NCBI GenBank assembly: GCA_030681135.1
Contig: JAUXXF010000003.1
Location: 1 to 48,324 of the forward strand
Length of the DNA: 48,324 nucleotides
Origin: Chlamydiales bacterium
Lineage (GTDB): Bacteria; Chlamydiota; Chlamydiia; Chlamydiales; SM23-39
Reading direction: 5' to 3'
The position numbers were made by a program, and so were the translations under genes. Below the pieces are notes generated by a model. That model was not told the DNA's origin. It did no database searches and saw nothing but the letters and a program-made list of their open reading frames with translations. Shown here piece after piece: positions 1 through 6,829 of this stretch; position 1 is the stretch's first letter; each line of letters starts with the position of its first letter.

Positions 1-103
1 GAAGTTTCTCAATTGTCTTCTTTTCTTTTTCAGTTAAAGGCCGAACTAATCCTCGAGATCTAATATCAAACAATCGGCATGCTATCGGGTGCGGTTTCTG
101 CAT
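1..103 (-). CDS. N-terminal part of an unrecognised protein (cut by left edge)
   Basis: A leftward reading frame starts with ATG at 103 and stays open for 34 codons to the window edge, beginning MQKPHPIACRLFDIRSRG. An AAGGA ribosome site sits 4 nt before the ATG, which is good support for such a short visible piece. The visible part is basic (RPLTEKEKKTIEKL) and I do not recognise it. It lies downstream of, and on the same strand as, the replication genes of the integrated element, separated from the primase by 380 nt, so it is probably another element gene. Function cannot be judged from 34 residues. Confidence 0.55.
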   Translation of the reverse strand, partial: MQKPHPIACRLFDIRSRGLVRPLTEKEKKTIEKL

Positions 104-483
104 AAATTCCTTGTGTTGTTTGAGTTGATAGTTAGCAAAAAGATTATTTTACACCTAGATTCAAATTGTTCAGCTTCTTTGCCAGAACAGGAAATCACTC
201 AGACTTGTTTTAGCCGCCTCATAGAGAACTTCCTCCAAGACAAGTTCTCAAGCTGTTTTCTTTCAATTCGTTTACTTATGCGTTTCTATTCGCCTAGACA
301 AGAATATCGCCTAAAACAGACCTTAAAAACGTGTTCTGGAAGCGTTTTTTAGAGAGCCAACAAACCTGCATCGTTTTGCCAACGCCGGCAAACCAAGAGA
401 TTCACAAACGTTAACCTCTTGAGAAAAACCTTTCTGCTACAGTTAAAATAAAGCAGGAAATCAACGTTTTCATCTATTTCAGC
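104..483. other. 380-nt gap in the element with small inverted repeats
   Basis: I see no convincing gene here; a rightward 87-codon frame at 89-352 has no family resemblance and runs into the start of the leftward gene. The gap contains an 8-bp perfect inverted repeat GAGAACTT/AAGTTCTC at 224-231 and 242-249 (10-nt spacer), and a weaker pair TGTTTTAG (207-214)/CTAAAACA (311-318). These could be operators of the gene starting at 103. A small TTTGCC/GGCAAA hairpin around 374-392 lies past the primase stop. Confidence 0.4.
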
Positions 484-1491
484 CTACGAAGCGTACCTTT
501 GAAGTCCATCCAAGATCCACTGTCTAAGATTTACTCCAGCAAGATAAGCATTGCCAGGACTCTTTTCGAGAGGAACAGGCCAAGCTTTTAGATTAGAATA
601 GTTAGATCGCCAAAACTGATAAGCTTTCTTGCCCGCCTCGTCAAAATCGAGCGCAAATAACAGAAGAGAATATTTCCTAAGCAACTGATCAGACTCCAAA
701 TCGGGTTTTTTACCCGCTCCTCCAACCGCGATACAGGTACAGAGATCTCCAGCAAATTGCTGCACAAGCATGGCATCCAATTCAGACTCCAAAAGCACAG
801 ATGTCTTTGCATGGTTTTCCCCATAAATTGAAGGACATTTCATACTTCCAGAAATTTCGACATATTTTGGAAGCCGATCTCCTTGTTTCCATTCATCCCG
901 ACGAACCTTAAGCTTTGTTACCACTTCCTTAGACGTAGTAGGAACGACTATCCCCTTAGGAATCCACAATTTTCTCGCCTTTCCATTTTCATGAAATTCT
1001 TCAGGCAACCCCCATTCGGTTAACGAAAGAAATTGATCGACAGAATTCCATCCTAAAGAAAAATCTGCCATCACTTCCAAGGAAATTCCTCTATCTTTTA
1101 GCAGCTGAATGGCACCCTGATCCTTTATAAGATTTTGACGGCAATTCAATACGAAATTTTTAGCTTTGCATTGCCATTCCAGAGGAGGCAAACGGGCGAT
1201 TTGAGGAAGAAACGTTGAGGAAGCAACTCTTCCGGGAACATGAACTGTTTTAGCCTCCCTCCCCAATTTCTCGCATGCCGAATGATAATCCATACCTAGA
1301 AAATCTCGACAAAATTGAATCGCATCTCCTTTCGCGTCACAGCGACGACACCAATATCGATCTTGCATAGCCCATATTCTAAATCGATCATTTCCTCCGC
1401 ATGCCGGACAAGAAGAAGCGTACTCACCCCCATTGGTCGAAGCCACTCGTTTTGGAGACAGCCCAAATTCTGAAACAAGCTCAACAATCAT
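484..1491 (-). CDS. Zinc-finger/TOPRIM DNA primase of the integrated element
   Basis: A primase makes RNA primers for DNA replication. The 335-aa protein opens with a CHC2-type zinc ribbon, C28-x2-C31-x16-C48-x2-C51. A TOPRIM-like region follows at about residues 228-290, with an acidic LLESELDA strand and a later DxD in LLFALDFDEAG. The middle part (about 110-200) resembles the primase core linker. The ATG at 1491 has GAGGTG 4-5 nt upstream. It is shorter than chromosomal DnaG (about 590 aa) and lacks a DnaB-binding C-terminus, as in phage and satellite primases. It lies just left of an iteron block and the DUF3987 gene, consistent with an element-encoded replication module. Confidence 0.82.
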   Translation of the reverse strand: MIVELVSEFGLSPKRVASTNGGEYASSCPACGGNDRFRIWAMQDRYWCRRCDAKGDAIQFCRDFLGMDYHSACEKLGREAKTVHVPGRVASSTFLPQIARLPPLEWQCKAKNFVLNCRQNLIKDQGAIQLLKDRGISLEVMADFSLGWNSVDQFLSLTEWGLPEEFHENGKARKLWIPKGIVVPTTSKEVVTKLKVRRDEWKQGDRLPKYVEISGSMKCPSIYGENHAKTSVLLESELDAMLVQQFAGDLCTCIAVGGAGKKPDLESDQLLRKYSLLLFALDFDEAGKKAYQFWRSNYSNLKAWPVPLEKSPGNAYLAGVNLRQWILDGLQRYAS

Positions 1492-1509
1492 TCATCACCT
1501 CTGCTAAAC

Positions 1510-1723
1510 TTGCTAATCTTGCTAACACAACACCTACCTCGCTTAAATTAAACGCGTTAACGAAAAACGGCTAACGCTAAACCTTTGCTAAAAATTGCTA
1601 ATCGACAGCCAACCTGAATCTCTTTAGCAATCTTTAGCACAAGATTAGCAAAACGCAAAAACTTACAAACACCTAATCGGCAATCATCTACATTTGCAAT
1701 TAGCAGATTAGCAAAATTAGCAG
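1510..1723. repeat. Iteron cluster TTGCTAA/TTAGCAA, candidate replication origin
   Basis: The gap between the primase start and the DUF3987 stop is packed with one heptamer. TTGCTAA occurs at 1510-1516, 1519-1525, 1585-1591 and 1595-1601. Its complement TTAGCAA (or with last base C/G) occurs at 1624-1630, 1634-1640, 1645-1651, 1700-1706, 1708-1714 and 1717-1723. Neighbours within clusters are spaced 8-11 nt, close to one helical turn, and the orientation flips in the middle, giving overall dyad symmetry. Extra GCTAA half-copies lie at 1570-1581. Iterons beside a primase gene are a usual sign of an origin for phage, plasmid or satellite replication; binding of a Rep protein is inferred. Confidence 0.72.
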
Positions 1724-3282
1724 CCATTCAGCACCCAAGCTTCCTTCACAACCTTCCCATCAACTTCAACGGGACCAATTCTTTGCACTTGATAATGCTC
1801 TTCAAGAACAGTCATCACTCCTCGCGCCTTTTTGGCATTGCGAACAGATGGAGGGCCGTATTGATACACGTCAGATAAAGTAATAATTTTTTTAGGGATT
1901 TTCTTAAGCCAATCCATGACTTGTTGAGCAAGCAGCAGATCAGGATTCGATATGCTCATCCCGTGAATTCTTAAAATTTCATCTACGTAGTAAGACGTCA
2001 AAATAATTGCCCTTTCCAGGCAAAATATATCGACCTCTGAAGCATCGACATTGTCAATGACACAGAAAACACCTGCGATTCGAAGAGCCTGCTCAGCAGC
2101 TTTACTGACGTGCCTGCGAATTGGCTGATATTTTTGACCGTCTCCCATAGAACGATCTAACTCGTTGTGAAAACTCATCCAGAGCCTTTTCGCGTCAGGC
2201 GTCAATTCTAACTTCCTGGGCTTCAATTCAGATTGCTGAAAATTTTTCTCCGAATCCATGTCTGGACGATCCAACAGCTTATTAATGCAACTCCAATATC
2301 TCACTATTTGCAATTCCTGAGCGAGATCGACTTCTTTATAAGGTCGCTTACCTGCTGTAGATCCAGGAAATACCATCAAACATCGAGCAAGCAATCCCTG
2401 TCCTGTCAAAATTTTATTTGATAGAATTTGTTCTAGAACAACTTCTTGGATCATCAAATGAGAAGAAAATCGCCTTCCATAAAGGACAATACTATCTTCT
2501 CCGCTGCGGACACGACTTATCGGCTTTCCATCCCAAAGAGAAGAGAGACCACAAGCTGTTTTCAATAAATTATCCTGATTCATTCCATGTCCACCAAACA
2601 TTCTCCCGCCTTCATCAGAAAACATCCCTTCACTCAGCTGCCCGATAGCCAAAAGCTTGACCAATCCCTCGTATGTTGGCTCTTCGACAAGAATGATCGC
2701 TTCTCTTGGAGCCTCTGGCTCTTTTCCCAATAAACAAAGCTCCTCTTCCCGATTCGTACTTTTCTTTTGCAAAATTTCTTGGTATTTTTTTTCCCAAACA
2801 CTTTTTTTAATCTTATAAGACTGCTTTTCTTCCTTGAGCCCCCCTACAAGCATTTTTTGCCAATCGTGCACAGGCTTGAGCGCTATATTATCCGCAGCAC
2901 TCTTCCTTTCGCCTGATTCTGCTATCGTCAGAAAATACAAAGAAATAGGCATGGCACGCCCATCTATGGATACATCTGCGTGAGCTTGGGCTGCCAAAGC
3001 GGCAACGGCCAATACGCTCTGTCCGCAAATGGCATCCGGCGCTTGGATAACTTCATGAATTTTTTTCGCTGCACTTCCAAGCACATCTCCCAAAGCATCA
3101 AAAGGGAATGGCTTGCTTTGCGCTACTTCTCTCTGTAAAGGAATTGGAGAAAAAGAGGTAGCTCGCCCATAATTGGCTCTAAACTCTGCCTCGATTTCTT
3201 CAGAACGTTTGATAGATTGAAGCATCTCGTTCTGAGGAGAAATCTCCTCTTGTGTTGTCTGATTGAGATTGATAATATTCAT
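1717..3282 (-). CDS. DUF3987 / YfjI-family replication-type protein
   Basis: This 521-aa protein matches the DUF3987 (YfjI-like) family by its layout: an N-terminal helix-rich segment, the conserved stretch QSVLAVAALAAQAHADVSIDG near residue 95, and a P-loop variant AESGERKS near residue 120. The family occurs in prophages and integrated islands next to primases and is thought to supply helicase/ATPase functions, though its biochemistry is poorly known. A C-terminal domain of about 70 residues after 450 (LSDVYQYGPPSVRNAKKARG) looks like a winged helix. The stop codon lies inside the last iteron. An AAGGA is present but 13 nt before the ATG at 3282, so the start is less certain. Confidence 0.75.
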   Translation of the reverse strand: MNIINLNQTTQEEISPQNEMLQSIKRSEEIEAEFRANYGRATSFSPIPLQREVAQSKPFPFDALGDVLGSAAKKIHEVIQAPDAICGQSVLAVAALAAQAHADVSIDGRAMPISLYFLTIAESGERKSAADNIALKPVHDWQKMLVGGLKEEKQSYKIKKSVWEKKYQEILQKKSTNREEELCLLGKEPEAPREAIILVEEPTYEGLVKLLAIGQLSEGMFSDEGGRMFGGHGMNQDNLLKTACGLSSLWDGKPISRVRSGEDSIVLYGRRFSSHLMIQEVVLEQILSNKILTGQGLLARCLMVFPGSTAGKRPYKEVDLAQELQIVRYWSCINKLLDRPDMDSEKNFQQSELKPRKLELTPDAKRLWMSFHNELDRSMGDGQKYQPIRRHVSKAAEQALRIAGVFCVIDNVDASEVDIFCLERAIILTSYYVDEILRIHGMSISNPDLLLAQQVMDWLKKIPKKIITLSDVYQYGPPSVRNAKKARGVMTVLEEHYQVQRIGPVEVDGKVVKEAWVLNGC

Positions 3283-3350
3283 AGTATTAGTCTGTCCTTT
3301 TATTATCGGATCTGCAGGGCGCCCACCCCACAGATCCAGAGTTCATTAGT

Positions 3351-3533
3351 CTAGCGAGGAGTGCTCCCAGAGCTCTCCTCTTGCTTTAGGTAAGCGATCA
3401 GTTCGCGTAAAAAACGCCCCACCCTTTCTTCCCAGTGCACCCATTCACTCTCCAGCCTAGTGTGCCAATTTTGTGCCGCCCAAATGAGCAATGAAAAAAG
3501 GGTGCGAACAGGATATTCTATCTCAATATGCAT
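3351..3533 (-). CDS. Small unknown element protein (60 aa)
   Basis: I do not recognise this 60-residue protein. Its ATG at 3533 directly abuts the TAA of the upstream AlpA/Xis-like gene (TAA-ATG with no spacing), which suggests translational coupling and supports it being real. It is rich in Trp (LLIWAAQNWHTRLESEWVHWEERV) and amphipathic helix, and ends with a Ser/Gly tail. It lies between the putative excisionase and the DUF3987 gene, on the same strand. A small regulator or replication accessory protein is possible, but nothing in the sequence decides this. Confidence 0.5.
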   Translation of the reverse strand: MHIEIEYPVRTLFSLLIWAAQNWHTRLESEWVHWEERVGRFLRELIAYLKQEESSGSTPR

Positions 3534-3758
3534 TTATTTCCTGCCTCCCGTCTTTTGATTTTGCTCCTCAATGAACTCATAAAATGCATGGACATCGAGA
3601 AGAATTTTTGATCCGATCCTCTTCACCACTTTTTTATCAAAAGCATCGTTTGAGAAAATTAGATGTCTAATTCCCCCTTCAGGTATGAAGCCATAGGCTG
3701 CTACCCATTGCTTAATGGTTAGATATTTTGGCTCTGCGACCGCTTTTATTTCCGTCAT
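3534..3758 (-). CDS. AlpA/excisionase-like small DNA-binding protein
   Basis: The 74-aa product, begun at the ATG at 3758, has the layout of AlpA/Xis-type DNA-binding proteins. A helix-turn-helix-like segment YLTIKQWVAAYGFIPEGGIRHL is followed by a basic wing (KKVVKRIGSKILLDVHAFYEF), in which the line 'RIGSKILLD' resembles the conserved strand of excisionases. I chose 3758 because AGGCAGGT precedes it; an upstream in-frame start at 3800 would add 14 residues with no ribosome site. In islands of this type such proteins act as recombination directionality factors or as activators of excision. Its position two genes from the integrase fits. Confidence 0.65.
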   Translation of the reverse strand: MTEIKAVAEPKYLTIKQWVAAYGFIPEGGIRHLIFSNDAFDKKVVKRIGSKILLDVHAFYEFIEEQNQKTGGRK

Positions 3759-3939
3759 TACCTGCCTCATTAAAAAGTTATTCATAATGACAACGAACAA
3801 TCAATTGCCGCTGTCAATATTTAATGATATCAAATAAAAACAAATAACAACTAAATACTGACAAGGACTGAGAAACACAACAGAAAAGCATTTTTACTGC
3901 AATGCTGAAATTCCTGATGAATCGAAGAAAAATACAGCT

Positions 3940-4668
3940 TCAGGATTTTTCGCAGGATTTTTTCTTCGCAGGAGGGCGGCCTCTTTTGACAGCAAGATCC
4001 GGGCATTCTTTATTAATCAACTCTGTCAGATATTTTCTAACCGCATGGCTGGATTGTGGATTTTTTGAAGTACGCTTAAATATCTCTACACAGATTACTT
4101 GCTCATCAAGACACTCGTTAATGCTAAGCTCTCGCCCTACATCAGATCGCCGAAATTCAGTGAGTTTTTGTAATGCTTTAGAGCGTAGTGACTTTAGAGA
4201 AGCTATGCAATTCTCCTCCTTCAATTTATTCGCATCCTCCCAAGCGATGAAATCCTTTGGGATAACATATTCTCTCTGCGCCACAATAGTCGCCTCTAGC
4301 TTGCCAGCGGCAATCGCTCGAATAGATTTATTATGAATTCTCAACAAATCCTCAAACTGATTCAAAAGAGTCTGGCAATCCATCTCAAGCTTTCGGATTA
4401 ATGTACTTGCCTTCATGATAAAACTCGAGGGGTCATCAGGATTGAATACAGAGCAGGGAGGCTTCTTGAAAACATGCCAAAACACAGCTTCCCATAAATT
4501 CCACGCATCCGACTGCAAGAAATCTCCGCGCTCAGAATCATCAACTAGCCATTCACGAATCAATAGTTGCTCCCAATAAGGGAAATCAAAGCCTGGAAAA
4601 GATACCGAGATCCCATATGGATCGAGAATTGCAGTTCTCGCTGTATTTGGAATATTCTCGCTTGGCAT
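3940..4668 (-). CDS. Unknown element protein with AT-hook-like tail
   Basis: A 242-aa protein I cannot assign to a family. Its ATG shares one base with the integrase stop (TAATG at 4670-4666), so the two genes are translationally coupled. The first half is rich in aromatic residues (FPGFDFPYWEQLLIREWL, NLWEAVFWHVFKKPP), the second half is mostly charged helix, and the C-terminus KRGRPPAKKK is an AT-hook-like basic motif, suggesting DNA contact. Coupling to the integrase suggests a role in recombination or maintenance of the element, but this is inference. Confidence 0.6.
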   Translation of the reverse strand: MPSENIPNTARTAILDPYGISVSFPGFDFPYWEQLLIREWLVDDSERGDFLQSDAWNLWEAVFWHVFKKPPCSVFNPDDPSSFIMKASTLIRKLEMDCQTLLNQFEDLLRIHNKSIRAIAAGKLEATIVAQREYVIPKDFIAWEDANKLKEENCIASLKSLRSKALQKLTEFRRSDVGRELSINECLDEQVICVEIFKRTSKNPQSSHAVRKYLTELINKECPDLAVKRGRPPAKKKSCEKS

Positions 4669-5738
4669 TAACCTTCACCAAAAAATCTTTCGTTAGATCT
4701 TCCAACAGCCTCAGCAATGGAAGAGTCGCAAAGATGGGCATAGCGTTTGACCATGGCGATGGTCTTGTGCCCCAATGCCGCAGCGATTTCCAATAAAGAC
4801 ATCCCACTTGCTGCAAAATTGCTGGCAGCCGTATGCCTTAAGTCATGAAATCGGAAATCTTTCAATCCAGAAATTACCAAAGCCTTTTCCCAGGGAAAGC
4901 GAATATCAATTGGCTTGGATGGGTCTGAGCCTGGAAAAAGCAACGTTGTATCGATACGCCGTTTCTTTTCCCAATCCCTTAAGAACTTCAGAGCGACATG
5001 CATAATAGGAACGGCTCGCCTTTCTCCATTTTTAGTCTCTTCCAGAATGACCCTACCTTCATTTTCCTTTAGCCACAAATCAATATTTGTCCATCTTAGA
5101 TTCTCAATTTCTCCCTTACGCATTCCTGTAGAGAGGGCAAGCAACACGATGGGGTACAAGTAAGGATTTACACTCCTTCTGCATATACCTAACAAGCTCT
5201 CTTGATCTTCCTTGGAAAGAAATCGTACTCTTCCACGAGGCTCTGGAGGTGATGTAACTTTTTTCATTGGGTTTTCTTCCATCCACTCATACTCATTGAG
5301 GGCAATAGAAAGAATATGAGAAAGCGCCGCCAAATGTCTTCTTACAGAGCCGGCCGATCTTTGCGTTTTGCGGACTGTAATTTCTTCTTGAAGCTGTTCT
5401 CGACATTCTGTAATCACAGCAGAAGTGACATCAGACAATCTCAAGTGCCCAATGTGCTCTTTCCACCACCTAATTTGAGATTCCTGTTTGGCACTTCTAA
5501 TTTTTTCTTGACGCCCTTTTTCGTAACGTTCTATCAGTTCTTTGAGAGTATGCTTTTTTGCCTCGGCCGTTTTGAAATAACGTCCATCCTCTACTTCTGC
5601 TGCAATCCGTTCGGCCCACTTTTTAGCCTTCGTCATGTTAGAGTGCGTGTCAGAAACGCTTTTGTAACCCTTTACTCGTACAACGGCACGAATTCGGTCT
5701 TTACCATCTTTTGTTTTTCTCTTCTGATACCAGGCCAT
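4668..5738 (-). CDS. int: Tyrosine recombinase (integrase) of the tRNA-Thr element
   Basis: The 356-aa protein carries the whole catalytic set of a phage-type tyrosine recombinase: R207 (STGMRKGEIENLRW), a Lys in the beta-hairpin (ETKNGERR, K236), H298-x-x-R301 (HDLRHTAAS), H324 (LGHKT) and nucleophile Y333 (KRYAHL). The N-terminus holds the AP2-like arm-binding domain (MAWYQKRKTKDGKDRIRAVVRVKG) and a core-binding SAM-like domain to about residue 155. I start at ATG 5738 because AAGGGG lies 6 nt upstream; a GTG two codons earlier is possible. It would integrate the element into the tRNA-Thr gene about 0.9 kb away. All motifs are intact, so it may be active. Confidence 0.93.
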   Translation of the reverse strand: MAWYQKRKTKDGKDRIRAVVRVKGYKSVSDTHSNMTKAKKWAERIAAEVEDGRYFKTAEAKKHTLKELIERYEKGRQEKIRSAKQESQIRWWKEHIGHLRLSDVTSAVITECREQLQEEITVRKTQRSAGSVRRHLAALSHILSIALNEYEWMEENPMKKVTSPPEPRGRVRFLSKEDQESLLGICRRSVNPYLYPIVLLALSTGMRKGEIENLRWTNIDLWLKENEGRVILEETKNGERRAVPIMHVALKFLRDWEKKRRIDTTLLFPGSDPSKPIDIRFPWEKALVISGLKDFRFHDLRHTAASNFAASGMSLLEIAAALGHKTIAMVKRYAHLCDSSIAEAVGRSNERFFGEG

Positions 5739-5870
5739 TTGCACCCCTTCTTTTACTAAAAGCTAAAGAGTACAAAAAACAACAATTTATCACAACATAG
5801 CATAAGCAATGCGAAGGTTGCAGATATATCATACTATGTGTAAAGTGGGGGCTGTAAATTTTTTAATACA

Positions 5871-5892
5871 CAAAATGGTGCTAAAATGGTGT
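5871..5892 (+). repeat. 22-bp arm-type repeat, left copy
   Basis: This 22-bp site is made of two direct copies of AAAATGGTG 11 nt apart. It recurs in inverted orientation at 6596-6617 with only two central differences (TA versus GG), 20 of 22 matching. It lies between the integrase start and the cargo gene. Paired short direct repeats flanking an integrase/att region are typical arm-type binding sites of tyrosine recombinases; that role is inferred. Because the site sits upstream of both divergent genes it could also act as an operator. Confidence 0.6.
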
Positions 5893-5920
5893 TAGAAAAA
5901 ACAAAAAGGAGTCAAAAAGA

Positions 5921-6556
5921 ATGGCGCTAGACATGACACTTGCTTTTACTTTAGGAACGATCGCACTAGGACTTAGCATTCCACTTGGGATAAAATTCGC
6001 TCCTCGAATAAAGAAAGCCTTTACGAAAGCGCAACAAGGGGATGCATCAACAATTCAGACGGGCTCTATTAGCGGAGAGAAAGCAGCCATAGTTCTAAAT
6101 ACAGGCAACGGCAACAACATTCTCAACAACTCAGGAACCATCATAACTCCTCACCGTTCCACTGGAGAGACGGAGAAGCTTACGGCAAAGAGAGAGATAC
6201 AAACAGCTTTCATAAAATTTTTCCACCTATTCCTTGGGAACGAAAAAAGCAGCGGCATGCTAACGCATAAACCGAATCTCAATCCGAAGAAGCCAAATAC
6301 CTTTGCCTCTCATTACGAATCATCTGCTCAGAGATCAGCTCAAACAGCGCGAGACAAGCTTAAGACTGAAGTCCATCAATACGCACCAGTTCTTGAAAAT
6401 ATCCAAACAGAGAGAAGCCTTGACGCTCTCGTTCAAAAACTACTCAAAATCAAAAATCTATTTGAAATCACACAAGAGCTGAGAAAGAGCGTCTGCGCAG
6501 AAGTCGATATCATTCTAGACATGCAAGGATCGGGAAAAGACGAAAGCGGAGACTAA
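5921..6556 (+). CDS. Unknown cargo protein with N-terminal membrane anchor
   Basis: A 211-aa protein with no family I recognise. Residues 7-25 (LAFTLGTIALGLSIPLGIKF) form one hydrophobic segment followed by positive charges, so it is probably anchored in the inner membrane or, less likely, secreted. Residues 40-75 are Gly/Asn/Thr rich (LNTGNGNNILNNSGTI), like repeats of phage or toxin-associated proteins. The rest is charged helix with a coiled-coil flavour at the C-terminus. AAGGAG lies 10 nt before the ATG. The gene is the only rightward one in the element, sits between integrase and attachment site, and is bracketed by the inverted 22-bp repeats: the usual place for accessory cargo. Confidence 0.6.
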   Translation: MALDMTLAFTLGTIALGLSIPLGIKFAPRIKKAFTKAQQGDASTIQTGSISGEKAAIVLNTGNGNNILNNSGTIITPHRSTGETEKLTAKREIQTAFIKFFHLFLGNEKSSGMLTHKPNLNPKKPNTFASHYESSAQRSAQTARDKLKTEVHQYAPVLENIQTERSLDALVQKLLKIKNLFEITQELRKSVCAEVDIILDMQGSGKDESGD

Positions 6557-6595
6557 AGGAGACCAGCAGGACACCGTCATCTCTTGCAACTTACA

Positions 6596-6617
6596 ACACC
6601 ATTTCCGCACCATTTTG
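6596..6617 (-). repeat. 22-bp arm-type repeat, right copy (inverted)
   Basis: This is the inverted partner of the site at 5871-5892, 20 of 22 bases identical, again containing two AAATGGTG units on the minus strand. It ends 46 nt from the 3' end of the tRNA-Thr gene, a typical distance for arm sites relative to an attachment core. Confidence 0.6.
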
Positions 6618-6663
6618 ATTTGCACTGATGATGTATTTCGCTACAAACCATTGACAATCAGAA

Positions 6664-6736
6664 TGCCTGAAACAGGAATCGAACCCGCGACCTTCGCATT
6701 ACGAATGCGCTGCTCTACCAACTGAGCTATTCAGGC
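6664..6736 (-). tRNA. tRNA-Thr (anticodon CGT), attachment site of the element
   Basis: The minus strand folds as a complete 73-nt tRNA: acceptor GCCTGAA/TTCAGGC with discriminator A, D-arm GCTCAGTTGGTAGAGC, anticodon loop TTCGTAA (anticodon CGT) and T-loop TTCGATT. CCA is not encoded. The anticodon arm matches typical bacterial tRNA-Thr. The integrase-bearing DNA starts directly at its 3' end (towards lower coordinates), as expected for integration at a tRNA 3' end. The second att copy was not found in 1-480, so the left end lies outside the window. Confidence 0.93.
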
Positions 6737-6829
6737 GAAAACAATTAAAAATGGTCGAAGATTACACGACTTTAATACATAGATCTTTTTCATTCAAACA
6801 ATTACAATTCTATCTAAAGGTTATACTCC

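Noticed and set aside
89..352. Rightward 87-codon reading frame
   Set aside because: No ribosome site, no family resemblance, and it overlaps the well-supported start of the leftward gene at 103 and several inverted repeats.
1..480. Search for the second att copy (3' end of tRNA-Thr)
   Set aside because: No stretch resembling the tRNA-Thr 3' half was found, so the island's left end must be outside the window.
1510..1723. CRISPR array as an explanation for the repeats
   Set aside because: Units are 7 bp, occur in both orientations and have 1-3 nt spacers, so iterons fit and CRISPR does not.
3902..4336. Rightward 144-codon frame
   Set aside because: Antisense shadow of the 242-aa gene, which is coupled to the integrase and has better composition.
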